Part shown: piece after piece, positions 29,401 to 37,856 of the stretch
Position numbering within the stretch: position 1 is the first letter of the stretch
How the letters are laid out: the number at the start of each line of letters is the position of its first letter
Assembly: GCF_900105835.1 (NCBI RefSeq)
Contig: NZ_LT629783.1
Location: 2,721,001 to 2,785,000, forward strand
Length of the DNA stretch: 64,000 nt
Reading direction: 5' to 3'
Source of the DNA: Pseudomonas fragi
GTDB lineage: Bacteria; Pseudomonadota; Gammaproteobacteria; Pseudomonadales; Pseudomonadaceae
Notes under the pieces: generated by a model
What the model was told of the DNA's origin: nothing
Seen by the model: the letters and a program-made list of their open reading frames with translations, nothing else
Databases searched by the model: none
Program-made: the position numbers and the translations under genes

Positions 29401-31164
29401 TTCCCTCATGAAGTGCCACTGCAGAAGGCCGTTGAAATCAACCACACCGCGCTGAAAAGAGCGATGCAGGATCCACGCTTCAACGAGCAGCAAATCGCCA
29501 CGTTCCGCAACCGCCTCAGCGTCGCCCTGCACGCCGAACTCAGCGCCTATCAGGCACTGCTGGCCACAGTCCGGGAGCGTACCGAGCTGAAAATCCCGTT
29601 TCATGAAACGATCCTGATCTCCTTGCTGGAGAAGTCCTTCGACAACCGGACCATCTCCCTGTCCATCTCGGCCAGCGAACAGAAAAGCCAGATCGCCAAA
29701 TGGCCACAATTCACCACCCCCGGCCCGGCGCTGGAAGCCGCCGCGCTACAAGACCCGCAAGGGTTCATGCAGTCGATCCGCGAGCAGGTGGCACTCAACG
29801 ACAGCACCATCGAGCGCATCGAGCAAAGGGACGGTTACCTGGAGCAACTGTTCAACCTCGGCGAAACCGCTGCGGCCACGGCCACCGAGCTGCTCCAGAT
29901 GCTGCCCGCCGCAGGCCATACCGGCCTGACCCTCAAGGGCTTCCAGCTCGACTGCCTGAAGCTGGCCAGCTCCAGGCTATCGGCAGGCACCATCATCGAA
30001 GAGAGCCTTGATAGCGCTATCGACCCGCTCAAGGAACATGCCCACACCCACAACCAGCTCAACACCCTGGAATTCGACGCCAGCAAGCGCCTGGAGATCC
30101 TGGACAGCCTTGTGGACAACTACGGCCAGGCGCTGGATGCATTGCAGGGTATCGGGGGGATCTATGCCGATGAGCTGGAGCCCGAGTACTTCAACAAACT
30201 GCGCCTGCTGCTCACCGATCTCTACCAGGATGTAACCAGGCAACTGGCCAGCGAGATCCGGCCAACACCACAACCAACGGTGAAAAGGCCGCGCAAGCGC
30301 ACCCCATCAGGCGCGGGCAGCCGCCCGAAAAAAGTCATCAACGTGCGCGGCAAGGGCAAGCTGATCGGCGAACTGAGGCCCGCCGACAGCGAATGGCAAA
30401 ATGACGTTATCGAAGTGCGTTCAGACTATGACGAGCAACTGCTCTCGACCTATTTGCAACACGGCGACGAATGGGTCGAAATCAAGACCGTGCGCCCGCC
30501 ATCTCCCCTGCGGGTGCGGGCCCTGAATATCATCAAGGGCGATGCGCGCAAGTTGTTCGCCATGTTCGCAGATCACCTGCACAAGACCCGTCAGTACAAG
30601 AACCTGTCGCGCCACCCCCAGGAAGTCGAAGAGCTGCTCGCCCACGAAGCGCAAAAGCTCGACCGGCTGGCCACCGAGCTGCACACAGCCCTTCAGGCCC
30701 AGGCTGAAGCCGCCCGCATGCCGGACGATCAGGCCCTGGTCGACAACATGCGCAGCGCAGCACAGCAGATGCTCAGGGAGGGCCGGGAAATGCGCATTCA
30801 GCTAAGCCTCGAACTGCCGCCGACCCACGGCAACCTGCAATACCTGATTGACCAGGAGCTGGTGCAGATGGCCGGGCTGGGCAACCGCATCCAGCTCGCG
30901 GGCGAGCGGCGCGACTTTATCGAGGAGTATGCCGTCAACGACCGTCAGGGCCGGCCACTGTGGTATGCCCACTTCCATTACCCCGAGGCCACGACGCCGA
31001 AACAGGACTACAGCGTTGCCCACTTGAAGACCAAGGCTCAACGCAAGCTCAGTTACTGGTCACAACTGGCCGATGCAAAAAGCGGCCAGGCTGTGGTCAT
31101 CGTGCACCGCGGCCAGATTGGCAGGGTTCTGGCAGAACGCTGGTTTCTGCCACTGGCCAACTAG
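26476..31164 (+). CDS. Giant dermonecrotic-toxin-domain (DUF6543-type) protein, toxin-like 1
   Basis: 1562 residues, no signal peptide. Similarity to the protein at 51451 can be followed by eye: the W-L-x-N-A-S helix at about 340 (WLRNASAADKARY), SLTDLALKNLLG at 438, GKMYPERLEDLLLG near 490, and a hydrophobic region at about 725-760 (LIFNSLLLLPGLPPPLMLTGGLL) plus another near 775-795. In dermonecrotic toxins such helices cross the endosomal membrane. Residues 1260-1300 form a basic linker (KRPRKRTPSG, RPKKVINVRGKGK). The C-terminal ~250 residues hold a coiled-coil-like helix and an uncharacterised domain ending VIVHRGQIGRVLAERWFLPLAN. I recognise the N-terminal family (annotated in Pseudomonas as dermonecrotic toxin domain/DUF6543) but not the C-terminal activity. 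No neighbouring immunity or chaperone gene. Its stop overlaps the convergent waaA stop. Confidence 0.75.
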   Translation: MPTAPATALNPPENAVRAQFANGPVLETVARQMLTAALVQHYPSLRIDLQRTRLAVPRPEGGWALEPFMPRVLDYLGRGAGLDLRPVNTQPCYLTDNPPDWLGPAEGELDMAIVEALAKELSWRLPIGLQGALNEFWAGNADTGASRWQWLSDVLKDTLRIGALQQTDLHPNALLAINQVITTPDSAQRIRLYGDTAVRAYWLKASLLGPHTLHSSLSSRIVLATREQVLLCKPDGSILTYKTLDSLSRAWARQISRTYTVREIRISHYELEGNVFDACAAAILNRQLEHIGALKLPASIGWPALQKVYNSITSTAQFLAGGPQASLYNLETINRHLPHWLRNASAADKARYRQYSLALASAKKIAKGKTYLHGISDIRAYAADVLHQQMRSDQGHFEQTTPIAERQDHFDPEDIELTFLTATGLPDTVGAVETTTMSLTDLALKNLLGRPKGTLSLRHRRDLALPPWLTADYITQRGGLIETVNIGKMYPERLEDLLLGATADARPREQLFAAHLSVQLPLEALELSLKHEQGLTPLGARYVAAVVQTSTDEQQVEGTAVVMRHLALMRHPQASPDIASNMFIIEPANTGQGPHVLYRPFYTPSLLEFSTRTALLEAITEPSPLQTSVLTWLSDIARPIYDNGGFREPHYVRFGLGSEYAPLERPAPAQLATNGSSDELLQYLHNGRLMEYLFGCNARALVAQADSDSVSNAESRWGVLMEGAGLIFNSLLLLPGLPPPLMLTGGLLSLASVASQDIPALTSSDAITRELAAADVLLNLGMLLLHQSLAAAQRPGPLPADLLAQALRPRAPVRIGEIWPEPEPPIVVTGLVALPGEMPAADSTVLDFSFASAHNRLTPTQRERLAGFKVAPPQPLPAPHPDGPHRGLYRIGQAWHARVGQDLYPVDIDSEGVAMIVSATDPGQRGPALKADSHGNWSLDLRLRLLGGMPPKRIAALQQHKAQRIRELQTQMTDFFPHEVPLQKAVEINHTALKRAMQDPRFNEQQIATFRNRLSVALHAELSAYQALLATVRERTELKIPFHETILISLLEKSFDNRTISLSISASEQKSQIAKWPQFTTPGPALEAAALQDPQGFMQSIREQVALNDSTIERIEQRDGYLEQLFNLGETAAATATELLQMLPAAGHTGLTLKGFQLDCLKLASSRLSAGTIIEESLDSAIDPLKEHAHTHNQLNTLEFDASKRLEILDSLVDNYGQALDALQGIGGIYADELEPEYFNKLRLLLTDLYQDVTRQLASEIRPTPQPTVKRPRKRTPSGAGSRPKKVINVRGKGKLIGELRPADSEWQNDVIEVRSDYDEQLLSTYLQHGDEWVEIKTVRPPSPLRVRALNIIKGDARKLFAMFADHLHKTRQYKNLSRHPQEVEELLAHEAQKLDRLATELHTALQAQAEAARMPDDQALVDNMRSAAQQMLREGREMRIQLSLELPPTHGNLQYLIDQELVQMAGLGNRIQLAGERRDFIEEYAVNDRQGRPLWYAHFHYPEATTPKQDYSVAHLKTKAQRKLSYWSQLADAKSGQAVVIVHRGQIGRVLAERWFLPLAN

Positions 31165-32438
31165 CGTGACAACAATCGCCCGAGCCCGTCGAGCAACCGC
31201 TGCAAGGCACCCTGATTGAGCTGCATGACTTTCAGGCCCGCCTGGCCCATGCGCCGGGCGTCTTGCGGCAACTCGAACAGGCGCTGTACCGCCAGCGCCA
31301 GGCCCTGGGCGTCATCCACCTCTTCCAGCGCACCGGCGTCGCGCAGCAGCGCGCTGATTTCCAGAAAGTTGAACAGATGCGGCCCGCTCAACACCGGCTT
31401 GGCCAGCGCCGCTGGCTCCAGCAGGTTATGCCCGCCGTTGGGCACCAGGCTGCCGCCGACAAAAGCGGTGTCGGCCAGTGCGTACAAAAACAGCAGCTCG
31501 CCCATTGTGTCGCCCAGCATGACCTGGGTTGCGGCATTGACCGCCTCGCCACTGGAACGGCGCACGGTGGCAAAACCTTCACGGCGGCACAGTTCAAACA
31601 CCGCGTTGAACCGCTCCGGGTGGCGCGGCACCAGTATCAGTAACGCATTGGGGTATTGGTTGAGTAATCGGCGATGGGCGGCGAGCACAATCTCGTCTTC
31701 CCCCTCGTGGGTGCTGGCGGCAATCCACACTGGACGTGCCTGGGCCTGCCACTGCTCACGCAACTCCCGGGCATCGACCAACAGTTGCGGGTTGATGCTC
31801 AGGTCAAACTTGATCGAGCCGGTCACTTCAACGCATTCAGGTCGTGCACCCAACTGACGAAAGCGCTCGGCCTCGGTTTCGGTCTGCACGGCGATCAGGC
31901 TCATTTCTTCCAGCATGGGCCGGGTCAGGCGGGCAAAGCGGCCATAGCCCTTGGCCGAGCGGGCCGACAACCGGGCATTGGCCAGCGCCACCGGGATGCC
32001 ACGCTTGGCGCACTGGTGGATATGGTTGGGCCACAACTCGGTTTCCATGATCACCGCGAGCTTGGGTTGCACACGATTCAAAAACCGCGCTGCCGCCCAC
32101 GGCAAATCGTAGGGCAAGTAACAATGCTGGATACGCGGCTCACCCGCGAACAGCGCCTGGATCCGCTCGGACCCGGTGGGCGTCATGCAGGTCACGGTGA
32201 TTGGCAGCTGTGGATAACGCTCCAGCAGCGCTCGAATCATCGGCGCGGCGGCGATACTCTCGCCCACCGATACGGCATGCACCCAGATGCCGCCCGGTTG
32301 CATGGCCGGCAGATTTATGGCGAAACGCTCACCAATGCGCCGGGCATAAGCGGGTGCCTTGCGCGCCCGCAGCCACAAGCGAATCGCCACCAGCGGCAGC
32401 CCCAGATGAAACAGCAAGGTGTAGAGAGTTCTATTCAT
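31161..32438 (-). CDS. waaA: 3-deoxy-D-manno-octulosonic acid (Kdo) transferase
   Basis: 425 residues; inner-membrane GT-B enzyme that adds Kdo to lipid IVA, starting the LPS core. N-terminal membrane-associated helix (TLYTLLFHLGLPLVAIRLWLRAR), then the Kdo-transferase signature IWVHAVSVGESIAA, near residues 50-63. Acceptor-domain motifs such as METELWPN and ANARLSARSAKGYGRF follow, and the GT-B donor part has AASTHEGEDEIVLAAHRRL and GGSLVPNGGHNLLEPAALAKP. Length fits. The TAG stop lies within a CTAG shared with the convergent toxin-like gene's TAG. Confidence 0.96.
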   Translation of the reverse strand: MNRTLYTLLFHLGLPLVAIRLWLRARKAPAYARRIGERFAINLPAMQPGGIWVHAVSVGESIAAAPMIRALLERYPQLPITVTCMTPTGSERIQALFAGEPRIQHCYLPYDLPWAAARFLNRVQPKLAVIMETELWPNHIHQCAKRGIPVALANARLSARSAKGYGRFARLTRPMLEEMSLIAVQTETEAERFRQLGARPECVEVTGSIKFDLSINPQLLVDARELREQWQAQARPVWIAASTHEGEDEIVLAAHRRLLNQYPNALLILVPRHPERFNAVFELCRREGFATVRRSSGEAVNAATQVMLGDTMGELLFLYALADTAFVGGSLVPNGGHNLLEPAALAKPVLSGPHLFNFLEISALLRDAGALEEVDDAQGLALAVQRLFELPQDARRMGQAGLKVMQLNQGALQRLLDGLGRLLSR

Positions 32439-32583
32439 GGGTGCGGAGTTTACTTGAAAAACTATTCACGATGATGGCACCGAATCCGCCTTACCCTGTC
32501 GCAACCAGAACGCACTACACACTTTCACAACTACTAGAATGCCTTGCTGTTAAATTGCCCCGCACCAAACTCAGGACTCCACG

Positions 32584-32916
32584 ATGAACGCCTACTACTA
32601 CCTGGCCATTGCCATTTGTGCCGAAGTGATTGCCACCGTCTCCATGAAAGCGATCAAGGGCTTCAGCACACCGCTGCCGCTGGTCCTGGTGATTGCCGGC
32701 TACGCCACGGCATTCTGGATGCTGACCCTGGTGGTACGCACCATCCCCGTGGGCGTGGCTTACGCTGTATGGGCGGGCATGGGCATCGTGATGGTGAGCA
32801 TCGCGGCACTGTTTATCTACGGGCAAAAGCTCGATGTGCCAGCCATGCTCGGCATGGGCCTGATTGTGCTGGGGGTGGTGGTGATCCAGCTGTTTTCCAA
32901 AACTGCAGGGCACTAA
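32584..32916 (+). CDS. SMR-family multidrug/quaternary ammonium efflux transporter
   Basis: 110 residues with four membrane helices and the essential Glu14 in the first helix (AICAEVIATVSMK). WAGMGIVMVS in helix 3 matches the EmrE WAGxG motif. Homodimeric or antiparallel proton-drug antiporters of this kind export cationic compounds. This is the EmrE/QacE branch rather than the Gdx guanidinium branch, judged by length and the AYAVWAGMG sequence. Substrate specificity cannot be decided by eye. Confidence 0.9.
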   Translation: MNAYYYLAIAICAEVIATVSMKAIKGFSTPLPLVLVIAGYATAFWMLTLVVRTIPVGVAYAVWAGMGIVMVSIAALFIYGQKLDVPAMLGMGLIVLGVVVIQLFSKTAGH

Positions 32917-32926
32917 ACCTTCCACC

Positions 32927-33013
32927 TGTGGGAGCGGGCTTGCTCGCGATAAAATCAACACGGCCTATCAGGTAAACCGCGTCGCCCGCATCGCGAGCAA
33001 GCCCGCTCCCACA
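32927..33013. repeat. REP doublet (REPIN-like), copy 6
   Basis: 87-nt inverted REP pair between the SMR gene and the FAD oxidoreductase. The inner stem is weaker (one A/C mismatch at element positions 34/54). Confidence 0.92.
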
Positions 33014-33103
33014 GTGCACACCCAAGTTAGTGGCCTCTACAAGGCCAGGTTGAAGATCAGGCTGTATACTTGCGGTCTTTGTCTTTAAACACTGAGGTCG
33101 CCC

Positions 33104-34279
33104 ATGCCATCTGTTATTTCCACCGACGTGCTGATTGTCGGCGCTGGTGTTGCCGGCCTCTGGCTCAATGCCCGCCTGCGTCGCCAGGGCTTCTCCACGC
33201 TTGTGGTCGAGCGCGAAAGCCTGGGTGGCGGGCAAAGTGTGAAATCCCAGGGCATCATTCACGGCGGCGCCAAGTACGCGCTGCACGGTGCCCTGACCGG
33301 CGCGTCCGAAGCCATTGCCGATATGCCACGCCGCTGGCGCGAAGCCCTGGCCGGTGACGGCGAGCTGGATCTGCGCGGCGTACGCCTGCTCTCCGAAGCC
33401 CACTACCTGTGGTCGCCAGGCACCCTGGCAGGCAACCTCACCAGCTTTTTCGCCAGCAAGGCCGTGCGCGGCCGGGTCGACCAGGTCAAGGGCGACCAGT
33501 TGCCCCCGGCCCTGCAAGACCCGCGCTTCAAGGGCAAGGTCTATCGCCTGGCGGAGCTGGTCGTCGATGTCCCGAGCCTGATCGAACGCCTGGCCGACCT
33601 CGCTGGCGACGGCCTGCTGAGCGGTCAAGTCATTGAACCGCTGTTCGAGAACGACGAGCTGATCGGCCTGCGGGTCGACGGTCTCGATATTCACGCCCAG
33701 CGCATCGTGTTCAGTGCAGGTTCCGGCAATGCCGACCTGCTGGCCAGTGTCGGCATCAGCGTTCCGGCCCAGCAACTGCGCCCGCTGCATATGGTGCTGG
33801 TCAAGGGGCCTACCCTCAAGCCGCTGTACGCCCACTGCCTGGGCGGTGGCCCCAAGCCACGCATCACCGTCACCACGCACCCCGCAGCCAACGGCGAGTG
33901 GGTGTGGTATCTGGGCGGTGATATCGCCGAAGCCGATGGTGTGGCCCGTGAACCTGCCGAGCAGATCGCCGTGGCCAAAAAAGAGCTGGGCAACCTGCTG
34001 CCGTGGGTCGACCTGAGTCAGGCGCAATGGGCCACGTTGCGGGTCAACCGTGCCGAGCCTGCGCAGTCGGGGCTGGTGCGCCCGGACAACGCCTTCCTTG
34101 CGGATCAAGGCCGCCTGCTGGTCGGCTGGCCGACCAAGCTGGCACTGGCGCCAGACTTCTCCGACCGCGTGCTGCAAGCGCTGGAACAAGACGGTATCAA
34201 ACCAGGTGATACCCCCGCCCTGCCACCGCTACCCCGTCCACCTCTGGGCAAAACCGCCTGGGAGCAACTGTTGCCATGA
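33104..34279 (+). CDS. FAD-dependent oxidoreductase (DAO/glycine-oxidase-like)
   Basis: 391 residues. The Rossmann FAD-binding motif DVLIVGAGVAGLWLNARL is at residues 7-24, followed by the ribose-binding VVERESLGGGQSVKSQGIIHGGAKY stretch. This layout is that of the D-amino-acid/glycine oxidase superfamily. GRLLVGWPTKLALAPDFSDRV near the end closes the FAD site. The ATG at 33104 is preceded by CTGAGG. The aldo-keto reductase gene starts inside its stop (ATGA), so the two are translationally coupled. The same pair occurs at this place near waaA in other pseudomonads. Substrate unknown. Confidence 0.85.
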   Translation: MPSVISTDVLIVGAGVAGLWLNARLRRQGFSTLVVERESLGGGQSVKSQGIIHGGAKYALHGALTGASEAIADMPRRWREALAGDGELDLRGVRLLSEAHYLWSPGTLAGNLTSFFASKAVRGRVDQVKGDQLPPALQDPRFKGKVYRLAELVVDVPSLIERLADLAGDGLLSGQVIEPLFENDELIGLRVDGLDIHAQRIVFSAGSGNADLLASVGISVPAQQLRPLHMVLVKGPTLKPLYAHCLGGGPKPRITVTTHPAANGEWVWYLGGDIAEADGVAREPAEQIAVAKKELGNLLPWVDLSQAQWATLRVNRAEPAQSGLVRPDNAFLADQGRLLVGWPTKLALAPDFSDRVLQALEQDGIKPGDTPALPPLPRPPLGKTAWEQLLP

Positions 34280-35088
34280 GCCAGCCAACCCTGCACGACT
34301 TCCATCGCCCGCTGGGCAGCACCGGCCTGCGGGTTTCGCCACTGGGTCTGGGCACCGTCAAGCTGGGCCGCGACCAAGGGGTCAAATACCCCAGCGGCTT
34401 TCAGATCCCCGATGATGACGAAGCACGCATGCTGCTCAAGCTCAGCCGCGACCTGGGCATCAACCTGATCGACACCGCCCCCGCCTATGGCCGCAGTGAA
34501 GAGCGCCTGGGCCCGCTATTGCGTGGTCAGCGCCAGGACTGGGTGATTGTCAGCAAAGTCGGCGAAGAGTTTGTCGACGGCCAGTCGAGTCACGATTTCA
34601 GCGCCGCACATACCCGGCGCTCGGTGGAACGCAGCCTGAAACGTCTGGAAACGGATTTTATCGATCTGGTACTGGTTCACTCCGACGGCAATGACCTTGC
34701 CATTCTCAACGGCTGCGAAGTCTACGAAACCCTGGCCGAGCTTAAGCGCGAGGGCAAGATTCGCGGTTTCGGCCTGTCGGGCAAAACCGTTGAAGGTGGG
34801 CTCAAGGCCCTGGAAACCGGTGATTGCGCGATGGTGACCTATAACCTCAATGAGCAGGCCGAGCTACCCGTGATCGATTACGCCGCGGCCCACGGCAAGG
34901 CCATTCTGGTTAAAAAAGCCCTGGCCAGCGGCCATGTTTGCCTGAGCCCCGGGGTTGATCCGGTGCGCGCCAGTTTCGAACTGGTGTTTGGCCATCACGG
35001 GGTTGCCAGTGCTATTGTCGGCACCATCAATCCGCTGCATCTGGCCCATAACGTGGCGACTGTTGCGCAGGTTCTGCGCAAAACCTGA
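34276..35088 (+). CDS. Aldo/keto reductase family protein
   Basis: 270 residues. TIM-barrel AKR motifs: GLGTVKLGRDQG near 25-36, NLIDTAPAYGRSEERLG with the catalytic Asp and Tyr, VIVSKVGEE with the catalytic Lys, and LVLVHSDGND with the catalytic His. The tetrad Asp-Tyr-Lys-His is therefore intact. The C-terminal cofactor-phosphate loop is typical for NADPH enzymes. It overlaps the upstream oxidoreductase by 4 nt, suggesting a two-step redox route on a shared substrate, but nothing identifies that substrate. Confidence 0.88.
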   Translation: MSQPTLHDFHRPLGSTGLRVSPLGLGTVKLGRDQGVKYPSGFQIPDDDEARMLLKLSRDLGINLIDTAPAYGRSEERLGPLLRGQRQDWVIVSKVGEEFVDGQSSHDFSAAHTRRSVERSLKRLETDFIDLVLVHSDGNDLAILNGCEVYETLAELKREGKIRGFGLSGKTVEGGLKALETGDCAMVTYNLNEQAELPVIDYAAAHGKAILVKKALASGHVCLSPGVDPVRASFELVFGHHGVASAIVGTINPLHLAHNVATVAQVLRKT

Positions 35089-35130
35089 AGCCGCCGACGC
35101 GGCCGACCCCGACGCAAGGAGGAGCCGACC

Positions 35131-36087
35131 ATGCCGCGCATGTTGATCCGCAAGAACCCCAGCGACTTCAAGACCCTGCCGTTGTATGTCGAGGCCACGC
35201 CCGAGGGCTTGAGCTATCAAAGCATCGGCATGCCGCTGAACTTCGCGCAAACCCTGCAAAAACGCCGCCCGGTGACGGTTACCGACAATGAGCGTTTTTC
35301 GCTGGAGCTGGCCAACCTCGGGGTATCCGTGCGCCTGACCCTGCATTGGCAAGGTCGCGATTACTGGGTGCTGGTGCGCCAGCGCCGCCAGGATCGTGGT
35401 GATGTGGTGCTCAAGCTGATCTCTGGTTATGTACCCGCCCACGAGGTCAATCTGCCCCTGCATACAGCCATTCAGGAAATTGCCGAAGAGTGCCTGCTGG
35501 AAACCCCCGAAGGCTGGCTTGGTGGCCGTTTCAATGAAACCTGGCTACCGGCGCCCTACGCTGCCGCGCTGCATTACCGCGAAGCCCTGCCCTTTCGTCT
35601 CACACCCCTGTCCGGTGCGACCCGGCCTGTAAGTTGTGGCAGCCAGCCCCTGCTGGAGCGGCCACGAACCTATGTGCACCTGCCGACCGCCTCACTGCAG
35701 CTGATTTACGATCTGCGCCTGGAAGTGCCCAGGGAAGCCAAGTCCCTGAGCCTGTTCCATGTTGAAGAGCGGCTGGAAGGGGATCAACTGGTGGCGCGCC
35801 TGGATCGCAAGCGTCCTGACCTGTACCTGATCCCGCTGACGGAGGGCCAGCCGTGCGCCGAGCTGTACACCCTGAGCAAAGATCGCCTGCAGCCTGCCAG
35901 CACTCGCGGCGTGCGGTTGGCCGAGAGTTTTGCGCCACAGGAGGGCTGGGTGGTGCGTGATGAGCGGATTCGCTGGAAGGATTGGCTCAGGCAGCAGGGC
36001 TTGACGCCGCCCAAACCCGAGTCAAGGCTCAAGCGCCTGACGGGCAAGGCGCGACAGATATTCAGGAAGGTGGTGAAAAAGTCTTAG
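35131..36087 (+). CDS. Conserved Pseudomonas protein of unknown function with degenerate Nudix-like segment
   Basis: 318 residues, soluble, no signal. Pseudomonas homologues are often labelled metal ABC transporter ATPase, but no Walker A, ABC signature or Walker B motif is present, so that label is not supported. Residues near 100-130 read LISGYVPAHEVNLPLHTAIQEIAEECLLE: the QEIAEEC part resembles the REUxEExGU core of a Nudix box, but the Arg is Gln and the spacing from the upstream Glu is longer. The rest is beta-rich. The C terminus is very basic (LKRLTGKARQIFRKVVKKS). A GGAGG (35119-35123) precedes the ATG. Last gene of the FAD oxidoreductase/AKR string. Confidence 0.7.
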   Translation: MPRMLIRKNPSDFKTLPLYVEATPEGLSYQSIGMPLNFAQTLQKRRPVTVTDNERFSLELANLGVSVRLTLHWQGRDYWVLVRQRRQDRGDVVLKLISGYVPAHEVNLPLHTAIQEIAEECLLETPEGWLGGRFNETWLPAPYAAALHYREALPFRLTPLSGATRPVSCGSQPLLERPRTYVHLPTASLQLIYDLRLEVPREAKSLSLFHVEERLEGDQLVARLDRKRPDLYLIPLTEGQPCAELYTLSKDRLQPASTRGVRLAESFAPQEGWVVRDERIRWKDWLRQQGLTPPKPESRLKRLTGKARQIFRKVVKKS

Positions 36088-36094
36088 TTACTCA

Positions 36095-36181
36095 TGTGGG
36101 AGCGGGCTTGCCCGCGATTCAGACAACTCGGTTTTTTAGCTGGACCGAGTCGAGCTTATCGCGGGCAAGCCCGCTCCCACA
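36095..36181. repeat. REP doublet (REPIN-like), copy 7
   Basis: 87-nt inverted REP pair between the convergent 35131 gene and hldE. Inner stem CTCGGT pairs with ACCGAG. Both arms are of the CCCGCGA subtype (GGCTTGCCCGCGA). Confidence 0.92.
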
Positions 36182-36197
36182 GTGAGTATGCGATCCA

Positions 36198-37619
36198 TCA
36201 CTGACCGCGAATCTTCTCGACAATGGCCGTGGTAGAGCTGTTTTCAACCAGCCCCAACACCTTCACCGTACCGCCATAGGCGGTGACGATATCGGCGCCC
36301 ACCACCTGATCGATCCCGTAGTCACCGCCCTTGACCAGCACATCAGGCTTGACCTGGGCCAGCAGGTTTTCCGGGGTAGCTTCAGGAAAGCTGATTACCC
36401 AGTCCACCGCCCCCAGACCAGCCAGTACCGCCATGCGCCGGTCCACGCTGTTGATCGGCCGGCCCGGGCCTTTCAGGCGGCTTACCGAAGCATCATCGTT
36501 GACTGCGACGATCAAGCGATCACCCTGAGCCCGCGCTTGCTCCAGATAGGTCACATGCCCGGCATGCAGAATGTCGAAACAACCATTGGTGAAAACGATC
36601 TTCTCGTTGTGCGCCCGCGCATCTTCGATGGCCAGCAGCAACTGATCGAGGCTCAGCACGCCGCGCTCCGACCCTTCGGAGCGCTGGATCGCACGGCGCA
36701 GTTCCGGCGCGCTGATGGCCGCCGTACCCAGCTTGCCGACCACAATACCCGCCGCCAGATTGGCCAGGGCCACGGCGTGGGGCAGCTCTTCACCGGCAGC
36801 AATGGCGGCGGCCAGGGTCGAGATAACGGTATCGCCCGCCCCTGTCACGTCAAACACTTCACGCGCACGCGCTGGCAGGTGCATGGCGGCAAAGCCCGGG
36901 CGCAACAGGGTCATGCCGTGCTCGCCACGGGTCACCAGCAAGGCGCCCAGGTCCAGGTCGGCCATCAGTTTGGCGCCTTTGGCCACCAGATCGGCCTCGT
37001 CAGTGCAACCACCGACGATGGTTTCGAACTCGCTCAGATTGGGCGTAATCAGGCTGGCGCCACGGTAGATCGAGAAATCCTTGCCCTTGGGGTCGGCCAG
37101 CACCGGAATGCCCCTGGCACGCGCAGCCTGGATCAACACCTGATGGTTTTTCAGGGCACCCTTGCCGTAGTCGGACAGCACCAGCACCTTGATGCCTTCG
37201 AGCAGGTTTTCAACTTCGGCACCCAACGCCAGTGCGTCGGTGGCGAACGGTTCTTCAAAATCGATACGCAGCAGTTGCTGGTGACGGCTCATGACCCGCA
37301 GCTTGACGATGGTCGGCTGGTGCGCGATGCGCTGGAACAGTGCACGAACGCCCGCACCCTCAAGCCGGTTGGCCAGGCTGTCGGCGGCTTCATCGTCGCC
37401 GGTCACGCCCACCAGCGAGGCAGGCGCGCCCAGTGCAGCAATGTTGAGCGCAACGTTGGCAGCGCCGCCCGGGCGGTCTTCGATTTGCTCGACCTTGACC
37501 ACCGGCACCGGCGCCTCAGGGGAAATCCGTGAGGTCCCGCCATGCCAATAACGGTCGAGCATGACATCGCCTACCACCAAGACAGGGGCTTGATCGAATC
37601 GCGGCATGGACAACTTCAT
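36198..37619 (-). CDS. hldE: Bifunctional heptose 7-phosphate kinase/heptose 1-phosphate adenylyltransferase
   Basis: 473 residues; makes ADP-heptose for the LPS inner core. The N-terminal ribokinase-fold kinase (about 1-320) has [28 protein letters not shown] and the ATP/anion-hole motif [16 protein letters not shown] near 270. The C-terminal nucleotidyltransferase (about 340-473) has [17 protein letters not shown], containing the HxGH active site, and [12 protein letters not shown]. Both halves are complete. Faces msbA on the same strand across a 237-nt gap that contains another palindromic repeat. Confidence 0.97.
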   Translation of the reverse strand: MKLSMPRFDQAPVLVVGDVMLDRYWHGGTSRISPEAPVPVVKVEQIEDRPGGAANVALNIAALGAPASLVGVTGDDEAADSLANRLEGAGVRALFQRIAHQPTIVKLRVMSRHQQLLRIDFEEPFATDALALGAEVENLLEGIKVLVLSDYGKGALKNHQVLIQAARARGIPVLADPKGKDFSIYRGASLITPNLSEFETIVGGCTDEADLVAKGAKLMADLDLGALLVTRGEHGMTLLRPGFAAMHLPARAREVFDVTGAGDTVISTLAAAIAAGEELPHAVALANLAAGIVVGKLGTAAISAPELRRAIQRSEGSERGVLSLDQLLLAIEDARAHNEKIVFTNGCFDILHAGHVTYLEQARAQGDRLIVAVNDDASVSRLKGPGRPINSVDRRMAVLAGLGAVDWVISFPEATPENLLAQVKPDVLVKGGDYGIDQVVGADIVTAYGGTVKVLGLVENSSTTAIVEKIRGQ

Positions 37620-37730
37620 GGAGAACCCACATACAAAATGAACAGGGGCGCGATATTAACACAGGGTGAACGCAGGTCAGTTCACGGTATTAATCGCAGC
37701 GAATGAGAATCAGGCAAAGCGAAAGTGTTG

Positions 37731-37832
37731 TGTAGCCGCTGCCGCAGGCTGCGACAAGGGCCGCAGGCCCTTCATGGCAAATACTGATCCGGATCGCCGC
37801 GCAATCCATCGCAGCCTTCGGCAGCGGCTACA
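37731..37832. repeat. TGTAGCCGCTGCCGCAGGCTG palindromic repeat
   Basis: About 102 nt with inverted outer arms (TGTAGCCGCTGCCG and CGGCAGCGGCTACA) plus inner GGGCCGCAGGCCC. It is a third REP-like family, present once, in the hldE/msbA gap. Confidence 0.85.
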
Positions 37833-37856
37833 AATGGATTGCGACAGCGGCATTTA

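Noticed and set aside
26476..31164. Prophage or integrative element carrying toxin 1
   Set aside because: No integrase, att-like direct repeats, tRNA or phage genes nearby, and base composition matches the surroundings.
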